A stretch of DNA of 64,000 bases from Heliopora coerulea (lineage: Eukaryota > Cnidaria > Anthozoa > Scleralcyonacea > Helioporidae), in the NCBI GenBank assembly GCA_030142905.1, contig JASJOG010000267.1:1-64000 (forward strand), read 5' to 3'. The notes under the pieces are model-generated. The model did not search any database. It had not been told where the DNA came from and saw only the letters and a list, made by a program, of their open reading frames with translations. Below are positions 12,301 through 25,500 of this stretch, piece after piece. Made by a program: the position numbers and the translations under genes. Positions within the stretch are counted from its first letter, which is position 1, and each line of letters opens with the position of its first letter.

Positions 12301-15300
12301 TTGTGGGGAAAAAAGCGCGTTTAAGTGAAGCAATAACTTCAACACCTTTCACGTTTCAAGGGATTTCACCATGTTATCAAAATTGGCAGTATTTCTCTGT
12401 CCACTTTAATGAAACAATGATGTTTCATAAAAGTCTTGTATTTCTAATTGCATAGCTATTCGACAGTGTAAAAATCTTGTCAAATATATTACTTGTTCCT
12501 ATGGCATCATGGAAAATAACTTGCCAAAATCTTATAACTAATTTTATTCACTAATTAGAAAAGGTGTGTTAATTAATCGAGGTTTGGTGATGTATTACTG
12601 AACATGGTATCATTTTACGAGAGCGCACTGGTTGTGATATTGTCATCAAGCAATCTCCGCGGAATTTACCTGTAAGATATTCAGGGGTGGATCTGGGTTC
12701 TTTTGTGAGAGAGGGATACGTAACAAAATAGGGCATTGGATTCACGAATATCAAAGGACACTGATCATGCCGACAGATTACTATGATCACATTTACACTG
12801 GTGTATTTAGATAAATTTAATTATACATAGGCCCTATATTTAAATATTTCAAGGACATGGTTGATTAGGTTAAATCAACTCTCAATTCTGCTAAGAGTGT
12901 TCTTTCATTTCAATCAAGACTGAATTCCGTGGCTTCTTTTTCCTGACGGATTCAACATTCCCTTGAGGCATATTTTCAACAACACACTCAAACAAAACGA
13001 TGTCTGCGTGAGGACTCGCGGGCACTAGATCACCTCGCGAGTTCTCGCGACTCTTGTCAGGCGCGAATGGTCAAAATGATCAGAGGCTTCCCGGCCAAAA
13101 CTTTACGGAAAAAAGTTATTCCTTTTCGCAAATCTTGTGGTAAGAATATTTTTATATTTTGTGGACGTAAAAAAAGCACTCGCCCCGACGTGAGTGGGGG
13201 TCAGACCACCGCCAACTTCCCCTTTGGACTCGCCACTGATATTACGTGGTCTTTCTAACTGATTGTCACCCAGAAATTGAGCCAAAGAAATGCAGGAAGC
13301 AGTCTGAATTTTCAGCAAGTGCCCAAAGAAATTCTTGAAGAAGCTAATAGATATCTGGTTTTTTTGTTTAACGACAAAATGATTTCGTCCTTCATCTCAT
13401 GGTATCTTATGACCCCGAATTATTCATCGAATTTCAAATAATTTGCCTTTTTTTTTCGTTAGGCAACCCTTCAAAGACAGTTGTTCTGGATTCCTTGAGA
13501 GGTGTTATCGATTCCTCGCCTTTGGGTCTATTGTTGAAACCGTTCATTGAAGAGGACGACGTAAAAGAAGTAGCAATGATGGATTATCTTCACGACTTCA
13601 TGCACATGGTTTACAAACCCATCCTGGACAATGAATTTGAGGTGAGAACAGACGGGTATCAGAGTATAGGGTCAATTTATTTTGTTTGGCCAAAACTTTT
13701 GTTCTAAAATTTCATCAGTTTCTTATGTATTTAGCAAAATTCCGACATTCTGATTAATGGAAAAGAGTCCAATCAGGTCATTAATTATGCCCCTTCTGAA
13801 ATCATTTTTGCCTGCTGCTGCCCTGTAGAATCAGAAGTAGAGGATTTAAGCATTCAGCGCACCTTTCTTGTAATTGCATTCCTGTGCTATCCAATGAAAA
13901 TTAGTCAAGTTACTACAATTGACACGTGGGGTAGATGCAAATTGCCAAAACAGCAAAGGCTACCACTTGAAATGAGTACTAGATGCGGATGATTTACCTC
14001 TTAAATACCTCTAGACATCCACACAAATGAAATATCACCACGCCCGCTGAATGCTTTTTATTTCCTGGGATCACGTCTGCACACTTTGCTCCTTAATTTT
14101 TCCAAAAGAAGCAGAAATTCAGAAATGTGCACCAGTGGCTTACCGCAAGATCGATAACAGGTCGGCTGCATGTATGAAAGGATGTGGTCAAGCCCCGTTC
14201 CTTGAGGTAGACTACATACACGTCGTTCATGTTTGGGCACAGAATATAGTCACTGTCCCATTACATCCCACGTGCTCATTTTCCCAAGCAATCGCTCATT
14301 TATATGCTGTGGCGTCGAAACGTAAGTTCTAGTTCCTTTTAAATAAAATGTGTCATCTATGCATATGTACAAAGGGAGAAGTAATTGATTCGAAAAATAA
14401 AGTAAAATACCGTTTTGAAAGTTATAATTAATAGGACTGAATACAGAAGTGTGCAGTAGTTGAAAATAGCGTTAGCACGAGTCAACCACAGCATATCTTA
14501 AATATTAACTTACTCAGAAGTTCTGTTGCATAATCCCCTTGCCCACCGAGCGAAGCGCGGTGCGAGGGTACCATTCTCGACGTGCGTGGAGTCCATTTAC
14601 ACACATGGTGACTAGGGAGAAAAAATTTTCCTGTGTCTATATTGGTGTATATATATATATATATATATATATAGTAGATGTAGTAGAGACCAGGTCGAAA
14701 CCATATGAGTAGAGTGCTCAATACAAAGGTAGAGCGGAATAAGTAGACAAGATAGAAACTTGGGTTACTTCATTTATTTACTATAATATTATTTCGTATG
14801 ACAAGTGGAGCCTACCACACTCATCACGTAAATTTCGCGTCCATTTACCTGATGAGTGTGGTAGGCTTCGCTTGCCATACGAAACAGTATTGTAGTAAAT
14901 AAATGAAGTAACCCAGGTTTCTATCTTATCTACTTATATATATCGATGATCAAACCCACAGTTAAACACAGGTATATTCCAATCATCCAAAAACTGTATA
15001 AAAATTTTATTTCGCCTACGTTTCGGAGACCTGCCCCTTTATCAAGACATCTAAGCATACAAAATTTAAGGATCTATATATACGTTTTACAAACTCATTA
15101 TAAATTAAAGTCAATTGCAAAACATCTCTTTGATTTAAACCGTGTGGTACAAATGAGTTCAGCTTATACGTCCAAAATCCCCCTCTTTGTGTCGGTTCAT
15201 TGATATTTGTCTGATCTATAATGGTGACTAACATATCTTCAATTCCCCTATGTCCCATTTCAAAAAAATGTGCATACAGATGCTCCCCCGCCATTCCCCT

Positions 15301-18300
15301 TTGTCCCCTTTGTCACCTTCCATATCTATTTATGCTACTTTTATGATTATTAAATCTTTTCCTAAACGAAGTAATAGTGCTCCCCAAATAATTCTTTCCA
15401 CACTTAACGCAGGAAATGAGGTAAATCACCCCTTCCGAATCACAATCAAAATAATAGTTTATATAAAACTTTCGTTTACCTTCTTAAACTCCTAACCCTC
15501 TTTAACATACTTACAAATTTGACATCGTACTTTACCACATTTCCTCATCCCCGCATTATCATTACCCAACCTTCTAACCTTCGAGCGCACTAATTCATCC
15601 TGAATGTTTCTAGGTCTTCTATAAGCAACCATAAGCTTCTCCTGAAAGACCTTTATCATGCCATCCGATGCATGTAAGATTGGCCAAAGCGAATCTATTA
15701 TCTTACTAATCCCCGATAATTCTGGGCGAAAATTCACAACCAACGACGTCCTCTTAACCTGTCTATTTTCCGTGGCATCCTGATAAAGATTATCCTCTTA
15801 TTTTTTCGCTTTGGCTTTCCTAAACTGATTTACACTCATACCTTCCTTAAAACCTCTTTTAAGAAAATAACCTTTAAGTTCCTTAAGTATTTTATCAAAA
15901 ATCTCGTCTGAATTACAAATACGTCTAACTCTCAATGCCTGCCCATAAGGAATTTCTTTCTTAACATGACTCGGATGGCATAATATACTATCTAAGTACT
16001 GAGGTGTATCGGTTGATTTACAGTAGATATCAGTACGTATCTTATTATCCTTAATTGAAATCAAAACATCTAAATACGACAATTTTTCCATCGACCAATC
16101 CCAAGTATACTTAATAGTCTTATGATAAGTATTTACATATTCTAAAAATTCCAACAAAGTCTCCTCCCCGTACAACCAAATAAGAAAAACATCATCCAAA
16201 AATCTCCACCATACCATAGGGTTCAGGTGATATTCCCCAAGCATTCTACATTCCAACTCCGACATGAATACATTTCCCAATGCCGGAGCAAATTTCGTAC
16301 CAATAGCAGTACCCAACGTCTGCTTATAAATACCACCATCAAATTCAAAATAATTATTGTCCAAAATAAATTTGCCTAAATCTACTAACTTACTTACTTA
16401 AATCTTACTAACTTCTTGTTTCTCCACCTCCCTATAATCCTCCATAAACTTCTTCATATTCATTAATCTCTCCCCATGGGGAATATGGGGATAAAGACCC
16501 GCTACATCCATGTAACAAATGATGGCAGTCTGAAATATCACCTAAATCCTTCAATTTACATAAAAAAATCTGTTGTATACTTAATAATATGAGGCAAATT
16601 CTTAACAATCGGTTGCAAATAAAAATCCACAAACTCCGATAAACCTTCGGTTGCTGTACCACAATTAGATATAAATGGTCTACCAGGTATATCAAACAGA
16701 TGTTTGTGAATCTTTGGGAGTAAATAGAACCTTCCCAACTTATTATTTCTTCCTTTTAAATATCTACGATTTCCCTTCGTAATAAGCCCTTTATATCTCA
16801 GCTCCATATTTAATATGGAGCTAAGAAAATGACCTTTAAGTTCCCTTAGTCTTTAATCAAAAATCTCATCTGAATTACAAATACGTCTAACTCTTAGCCC
16901 CTTATTTAATATTAAAGAAAACATCTTGAGATTAGAACACCATGAAGAGATATATGAACGAAGTTTGGAGAAGGGAATTAGACCAAACAGATTGAGGTTG
17001 AAGAAGAAGCCATGTTTGGGACAGATGTCGGAACAGTTTAGTTGAGATTGGGATGGGGTGTTGGAAAGAGCGAAGTTGGATTTGGTAGGGTTGTTGTATG
17101 AGGAATCTGAGAAGAAAAGAAAGATTTTGATGGAAGAATATGAACGGGTTCACTAAAAGTGTAGAGGTTGAAGAAAGTTTGCTATGGGATATTAAAGATA
17201 CGGGCGACAGAGGTAACTGGCGGGAATCGTAAACGAATAAGAAATAATAAAGCCCAGCAAAAATCACGCAAAATAGGCATATTGAAAGCTTTATAGTATA
17301 ATTCTAACGGTTCGTTGCTGCACGCAACATCCTCAGAGAATGAATAACTAATATTACAAGGTGATAAATACTATAGTGGTTATGTTACATGATATGTACT
17401 AGAAATACGTGGACGCAACAAACCCTCGCCCACCCTTCCAATATGTCTCTCAAGAATCCAAGTAACATTGATAATTTTTCAAAGTTGTCAAAAAGACAAA
17501 TCGTCCTTACTATAACTGGAAGAGGTAATGCAATAAAAAAACACAATATTTGGCCACAAATATTAACAACCCAAACTGGAAAATATTTTACATTCAAACT
17601 GCTTGTCGCCATATTTACTTTTAAAACTTCTATTCTGTTTTATTAAAACAAAACGCTTCGTGAGGAATAACCTTTAACGGTTTAATAAATGATAAGAGAT
17701 TCACTGTTACAATTCTACTGCTTATCAATGGATGTTGATAGCAAGACCTTGCATTAATTGCGACCCTGAGAAATTTCGAGTCGTTTTCCAATTAAACTTT
17801 TCACTCATTTTGCTTTAAAGAAAGATTTTTTATTAGATAGCCAGGCTTTCCGTCTTAAAATTGGATCACTCTCAAAGGTTACCAGTCGGATATCAGCATC
17901 ACGGACAGCTCATGAGTGAAAATTTTTTTTGTTAATTTTTGTCTTAAAAAACTGATAAATTCTATATTATCTCAAAGTTGGTTGCAAATGTCTATTAGAA
18001 GTGCTATGAAGAAGATTTATGCTAAGTATTCATCCGACGGTACAACACTTTGTTGACGAAAATGAAACGAATTACGAAACGGACGAAATAAACAAAGAAA
18101 ACATAAATGAGTTCTGCATTTTTATCGCTGACCAAAAATCGGAAAATACAAAACATAAAATAAAATACAAAAAGCAAACCTTTTGCAAGTTTTGTGGAAA
18201 AAAGAACGAGAAGAGGGAAATAAAAGACGTACTTTTTCCACGGTAAAACATCATTAAAAAAGAAAACCGGAGTACAAACCTGCAACTCTTGCGTATTTTC

Positions 18301-19502
18301 AACTAAGCATTCAGTTGCACCTCAATACAAAAGGTTCAACGGTAAATTTACGCAAAGACGACTTTAAAGTTTCTCGAGAGGTTTTAAAATCCTGATGAAA
18401 GCATTACTGGTCGAACACGGTAAAGGTCATCATGCACAACTCACTGTCGAAGTGAGAAAGACTGAAGCGGACAACTGTTTTGCCGAAGAATAATTTGGTG
18501 ACCAAAAACAAGTAGCTCTGCAGCGAGTTACCTGGTGGCTGTTTACCTTGTATTTTTGTTTCGAGCCAAAAGCACATCCTAACGTCTTCAGTGGGGCGAC
18601 ATTTCATAGGGAAAAAAATCCTGATTGAGGCGATGAAATCTTTGTGTGGAAAGCGGAGAAAGCATCCAAAGACCGTCATGGCCTGCACAACTCTTCTGGA
18701 CGATGAGTGTGCTATCCCACTTCGCAAGCAATTGACCATGAACGCTGTCCGGTTAAATACAGCAAAATGTCCAAAAGTAATCGTCCTACAAAGATGAATG
18801 AACCAGAATCTTCATTCTACTTTACCAATAAACACGAGCAAAATCCAGGCGATAATATTTTGTACAAGAAGTCTCCCTTGGGGAAGAATGAAGTCGGGAA
18901 GCTACTTTTCAAAGCTGTTCAAAACAATTCCGTTAGCAGAACTTGTATTTCAAAGCTACTCGATTCAGACGTACCTGTGATTGTGGAGCTCAGGTAAGTG
19001 GTTACCAGAACGTGAAAAGTCCCAAGATTTATACAAATCGGCATCTATTCAACTTCAGCGAAGAATGTCGTTTTAATACACTTGGTCGGTTGGCAAATGT
19101 CCTGACAAGCAAGCGAGTTCCCTTACGTCTTTTGTTCATATAAATCAGAAAGAACCAAGACAAAGCGTTGCTGGAAAAAAACAGTCGGCAAATGCATATT
19201 CCAAGGAGCTAACTTTGAGAACTGCTCTTTCAAGTCATAAATTGTCCAGTTAATGAGGTGGCCCTCAAAAGCGAAACCAGCCGCATGCACCAAGGAAGCC
19301 ATTTCATTTGCCGGTCTTAAATCATTTATTGGCTTCAGTGTTCAAATAATGTCAAAAACTTGCGAGAGATCCATACAAGGGAAAAAAGAATGGGACCAAA
19401 TCGATTTGCTTGAATAAGGTATCTAAGTATGGTTTGGTCAACAACATACCAGTCCCCGAGCTTGCACACGGCATTTTTGAGTGACCGGAATCCATGGATA
19501 TG

Positions 19503-19544
<42 letters not shown>

Positions 19545-22500
19545 AAGATACATACACAGAGCGAAAATTTTTCTCCGTAGTCACCAGGCGTGTAAAAGGA
19601 CTCCACGCACGTCGAGATTAGTACCCTCGCACCGCGCTTCGCGCGGTGGGCAAGGGGATTAACGAGATATTGGCGTAAGAACGGAAGTGGGAAAGACAAA
19701 AGGAAACCACAGACTGAGATGTAGTGGAAATGTCAATAAACGAAAAGTCTTAAAATAAAGAAAGTGGAAAAGAGCCCATGTTGGCATTAAGCGATGGATT
19801 GAGACAATCGTGAGACGGAAAACAAAGCGAAGGTTAGTGTAAGGTTATGCTCCAGTGCTTTTCTTGATAAAGGGGCAGGTCCCCGAAACGTAGGCGAAAT
19901 AAAGTTTTTAAACAGTTTTTGGGTGATTGAAATATATATATATATATGTATACATACATATGTATATATAGGTATATATATCCAAGGATTCCGGTTCACT
20001 CAATTATGCCATGTGCGAACTCGGAAACTGGTATGTTGACAAAATGAGAGGTAGGATTGAACGTTATTGTTTCCTTCTTTTTTTCGCTTTTATGGACCTC
20101 TGCGAATTTGTTTGCATCATTTGAGCACTGAAGCCAGTAAATGATTGGACACCAGCTCACGAAATGACTTTCTTTAAACTTAATCAATGCTTACGAATGG
20201 TTTCAGTTTTTGAGGCCATCTTGGTTAGAGAACCATTCGTGACTTGGATTTTGAAAGAGAAAAAAACTTGCCTCCTTGGAATATGCCCTACTAATCACTT
20301 TTCGCAGCGAGGCTTTGACTTTGTTCTTTCTGATGAATGTCTACAAAGGACGTAAAGGAACTCGAGCTGGAGCTTGTTGCCGGGACATGTGCTGAGCGAC
20401 TCTGTGTAAACGACATTTTTCTCTGATGTTGAACGGAAAGCGATTTGTATGAATCGTAAATTTTCAAGTTTGGGTAATCATTTAGACGAGCTACGTAATT
20501 CCCAGGTACGTATAAATTGAGAAGCCTTGAAATTCAACTTTCGCGAACGGAATGGTTTGCTAATCTTCCTTGCAGACCATTGTTTGCAGCAGTTTTCGAA
20601 AGTAGCTTTCCGACTTCATTCTTCGCGAAGGAGACTTTCTGTACCAAATATTATCTTCTTACAACCAGCATCTGCTTTCTTCTAGATTTTAAATTTTTCT
20701 GGTAAGCTTAAACGTGTCTTCTTTTTGCAAACTGTTGAACCTTTTTCGTTGAGTAGCCGGGAAATGCTTTGTTGAAAAGCCGTAGTTGTGGGTTTGTACG
20801 CTTCGGCATTTTCATTTTTACACATTCGAAAATAAAAAAACAAAAAATTTAGCCAGGTACTTCTTCTGCTTCTCTCCACTCGGCTTTGTTGCCACAAACG
20901 TTTTACCAGGCTTGCTTATCGTCTTTTGTTTTCTGTTTTATATTTTTTCCGTTTTTTGGTCCGAGCAGTAAGACTGCAGAATTCGTTCATGTTTTCTTTG
21001 TTTATTTTGTCGCTTTCGTCATTCGTTTTATCTTCGTCACTAAAGTCTTAAACCTTCGGTTGAATACTTATTATAAATCTTCATCATAGCACCTCTCAGA
21101 CATTTCTAACCAACTTTGAGATAATGTAGAATTTATCAATTTTTTAAGACAAAAAATATCAAAAAAAATTTTCAATCATGAACCGTCCATAATGCTGGTA
21201 TCCGACTGCTAACCTATGAGAATGCTTTACTTTTAAGACGGTCAGTCTTGCCATCTTATAAAAAATCTTTCTTTAAGGCAAAATTAGTGAGAAATTTGAT
21301 TGGGAGACAATACGAAATACCACAAGCTCGCAACTAATACTGGGTCTTGATACAAGCTTTCAATGTTTAATTGTGAGAATGGATCTCTTAGCAGTTGTTA
21401 AGCCGTTAAAGGTTATTCTCACCGAACGCTTTGTTTTGATAAAGCAAAATCGAAATTTTAATCGTAAACATGACGAAAAGCTGTTTGAATATAATTTGCC
21501 AATTTGTGACCAAACTGTGTGTGTTTTGTTTTGTTTGTTTTTTTTGGTTATTTTATTACATTCACTCTTCAGTTAAAGTAAGGATGATTTGCCGTTCTGA
21601 CGGTTTTGAAAAGCAATCAATCTTACTCGAATCCTCGAGAAATATGTTGGAAGGGTGAGCGAGGGTTGCTGTCTACACGTATTTCTAGTTTACCAGATCT
21701 CAGTATTAATTAATCAAGTAAATAGCAATTCCGTTTAGTTTGATTTAACAGCAGATGTGTTTTGTATTTCTTTATGAGCGATATTTCTGAAACTTGCTTT
21801 CGATTAGTTGGTACTTTTTCCCAAAATTCTGAGATTAGATATTTGCATGAATGTAGCAAATAACATAGTTGGTTCTCACATAATTTCGATAATAATGTTG
21901 ATGAGATTCAAGTCTGGTATTATTACAATGAGTCCAAATAACTGACATGAGAGAATCTCTTTCATGTTTTTGGTGGACTGAATCGTTGAGTAACAGGTGT
22001 AGTTGGATACAAATTAAGGAAGGATGCCTGAGGTGACTGTAGACGACGTAAATAAGGTAAATATGAAAACGCTTTGAATGCGGGCTCAAAAGTTGTTCAC
22101 TGTCCAAGCAGGGTGATCTTGGTAAAAAAATAGAATACTACGTAAACAATGTTAAATAACATAAAAATTTCAAAGATTGGTAACTGTCGTGACTGATCGT
22201 AAAGAATTCTAACGTTTCGAGCAATGGCCCTTCGCCGTGCCCTGTTTTAGAACACGTTTCACCCTCTGGCGATGAGCCTTGCTCGAAAAGTTAGAATTCT
22301 TTGCAATCAGTTACGCCAGTTACCAACCTATCAACGTTTTAATTGAAGAATTCTACTAGTCACCTTATTCTTGGCTTGGGCACTTCCACTACAGATATGC
22401 AGATATGCAGTTGTTAGTCATTGTTTTCTCTTTTTCTCTTTAGCTCGTGTGCGAAGCCCTGATATCAACAGCCAGAAGGTTGCATCAAATGTCAAACTCG

Positions 22501-25500
22501 AACTCGAGATTTACATTGGATATCGCTTTGATCCATATTGCGTATTCACTAGTTCAAGCCCGTTTATCGTGCTTTGCTGACCTGGTCCAAGCGTGTCCCA
22601 GTGTGGTGAAGAAATTAATTCGACACAGGCGCCAGCTAAACGTTGATGAGATGGTAAGGCGAGGATACTGATGTTTATCTATTGATAACGTTATAGTTTC
22701 GATTTAACACCCTTGAGAAAAATTCTTCTCATCACATCAACGTTTTCTCTCAGGATTTGCGTTTAACGAACGTTCACTCATTGTCTGTCGCAACTCCACG
22801 TCCGCATGTGATACTAATGCACAAAATCGATAATCTTTTTACTTGGTTAACGGACCTTTGTTATCCTATGTCGTCTTGAAAAAGTGAATGGTTTTAAACA
22901 TAACTTAACATTAATCATATGTTATCACGCCGATCGACCTCAGCCAATTATGTCGCACGTGATAAGACTTATTCTTTAGCCATAGTATCGTTGAAGCTGG
23001 TTCATGGTTGATTTTCCCTCAATTTTAGACCTTGGACATTTTAGCTCTTGAATATTGCATCAAAGATTTGGAACCAATGCGGCAAGAACTGGAACATGGT
23101 GATCAGAGATCGATCTGGTGTAATCGAGTCCAAAGCATTCGGCCTGCCATGGAAGTAATAGCAAGATTAATTGCTCGGCCACACGAGGAACCCTCGGAAG
23201 ACCCACAGCTTGATAGTCAAGTATACAGAATTGGAGAGACAACTAAACATACTATACACAACTGCAGGTACTCTTCTAATGAATTAACATTTTCTGCGAG
23301 ATTGCTCTGAAATTCCGGGACTTGTTTTTGGTTACAGCCTCGTCAACAAAATGAGACTTATGATATTAGACTTTCGATCAACGGATTTAGTATCATTATA
23401 TAGTTTGTTTGGTCATATTGAGATGAAACTCGTTTAATTAGATATTTACAGTACCATCATGGCTTGTTTTGTTTTACAGTAAAACTATCCGAGTTACTGG
23501 CCTCTAAAGTTATCACAATTCTCAACATGAGGCATTATATAATTGTTTCCTTACCTTAAGCGTATAACAAAATTATTGAAACAAACGTTGCTATGACTTA
23601 TTTTCAGTCTGTTTTTATTTCTTCTTTGAGACTTTTTACGATTGGCGAAACGTTGAAAACCTGTCCATTGCTTAGATTATCTAGGAAAATGTTTAAGTGG
23701 AAAGTCGTAGGACTATCAGTAGAATTATGCATAACTTAAACAAACATAATCTAACGGAAAACTAAGGTTCCTTTGAAAGCTTTATTACATCCTCAGAGTA
23801 CAGAAGACCAGGTCATATGATGGCTAATGTGCGAGGCTTTCAGTCTACGTCTCAGACCACCTTCCATAACAAATGTACATTAGGGGAATAGTAAGGAAAT
23901 CGAAGACAAAAATTGTCAAATGTGTGGCAAAATACTAGGCTGTTCACATTCTTTTTCTCTTCTCATACAAGAGATGTTTTCAGTCGTCTGCGATTTTAGG
24001 ATTGGTGAAAATGTAAATGATGACTGTAAGGTTAGAGCTCAAATAATTCATGGACTGACAATTGTTTTACTATGACGGGGAAAGTAGTGTGTTTTGCAAA
24101 TTAACCACTGCATAAATGGTTACGTTCTTTGTATCGATGTTACTGATCGAATAATAATTTTGAGCCAGAAAGTTTGCTAAATCGAAAAAAAGTTGCAGTA
24201 ACTGAACAACCTCAACAGACAGTTTTTGCCGGTAAAATGCGCCGAAGAAATATCTTCGGGGGAGCATCTGCCTCCGACCATTACACCACTGCTTTTCGCC
24301 ATCCCTTTTACTATGTCGACTTCAATTTGGAAAAACACGCACTAGTGAGTTTTTCAGCCTGTCTAAATATTACGATTCCGAATGACGATTATAATTATTC
24401 TATAATTAATATAATTATATAATTATCATTATTTCTTCGTGTGACAGAGTACTTCTGAAAGTCATCTTTACGAAAACTGGCTGACTGTATGAAAACTGCT
24501 GTTAAATAAAATCGCCAGAGAGTCTCTTCATTAGTATCTTCATTTTAACGATGATTTTTAGGCAAGGATGGATCCGCCTTGGAGTGGTCCGCTTATTTAT
24601 TGAACACACCTGCCCTCCAGGTGTGTCAACTGATCGAGCAGACGCCCAGAACGCCTTTAAACTCTGGAAGGTAAGAAATTGGCTTTGCTTCCAGTATAGC
24701 GTCGTACAATGTTTTAGTTTGTCAGTCTCTGTACCCAGTGATATAAAAAGGGAAGAATATGAAAACAATTCTTTCTAGAGATCAAAAAATACATAAATAA
24801 CCTAAAATGTTCCTTTGTAAAACATTTCACACCGACTACCCTTCATAATCAGGTTGTTCTCGAACAGAACTCGTCATAAATAAACCTTCACACTGCTACG
24901 ATTTCTTCTTGTATTTAAAGTCGGAAAAACCTTGAAATAAACGCTCTAATAAATCTCACTGAGTGTTTACGATGTATTTGCACAAAACCACGTTACTTCT
25001 CTCAAAAAAAATCCCACGCTGTCCGAGTGGTCCCAGTCTCTTTTGAACAAAACTTAAGGGGGCAGGGGTAAGGCATAATTATCAATGCAAAAAATATCAA
25101 CATTCCAAAACATCCCCTCCCGAATGTGGATATATTCGAAAATTTTAAGGTTAAATGTCATGTTCTAATGGGCACAGCCTATGCGCCGGTCGGATGTATT
25201 CACTGTTGCCAACTCGAATTTTAACCACTCGTATAAGGTTATCGCTTCCCGGTATGTTTCTAGAATGTTCAATGACTAGCACAACATCGTCTGCAGATAA
25301 CTCTCTTTTAGCATTGAACCACTTTCCTCTCATGTTGAGACTAGGTAAAAAATTCTTTTCGCCACCATTTCCAGAACCGTTTGTTGAGTACGTCCCCATC
25401 GTTTCCAAACTGTCCACCTAAATGTCCGACCAAAAAGTAGTGGGGGTAAGTGGAACCACATCATCATGACTTGAGCTGACATACGTGATCGGTCTCGAAT

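Larger units (their letters stand above)
14707..14944. mobile_element. Hammerhead-carrying inverted-repeat element
   Basis: Leader GAGTAGAGTGCTCAATAC as at 5735, then a head-to-head palindrome. AGAAACTTGGGTTACTTCAT on the left matches ATGAAGTAACCCAGGTTTCT on the right, each arm carrying a hammerhead sequence with a 9-base centre. No coding sequence. Flanked by TA repeats. Confidence 0.75.
14973..17345 (-). mobile_element. Penelope-like retroelement, degenerate
   Basis: Minus-strand element. Its 3' end carries a hammerhead-like terminal motif (CTTGATAAAGGGGCAGG, CTCCGAAACGTAGGCGAAAT, 15010-15050 reversed). Going inward come a GIY-YIG endonuclease, a CxxC linker and a Penelope reverse transcriptase; the upstream side ends in another terminal motif (CTGAGGATGTTGCG, 17311-17342 reversed). 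Several frameshifts and stops; about 85 bp at 16815-16900 duplicate 15863-15940. Sits in the intron between exons 10 and 11, antisense to RNF213. Confidence 0.88.

Noticed and set aside
14051..14332. 93-codon open frame with several cysteines ending near a GTAAGT
   Set aside because: It does not match RNF213, its phases cannot join exons 10 and 11, and those exons join in frame directly. Left unassigned.
18022..18302. Minus-strand hydrophobic frames opposite Crypton copy A
   Set aside because: Phe/Leu-rich shadows of the AT-rich plus-strand sequence.
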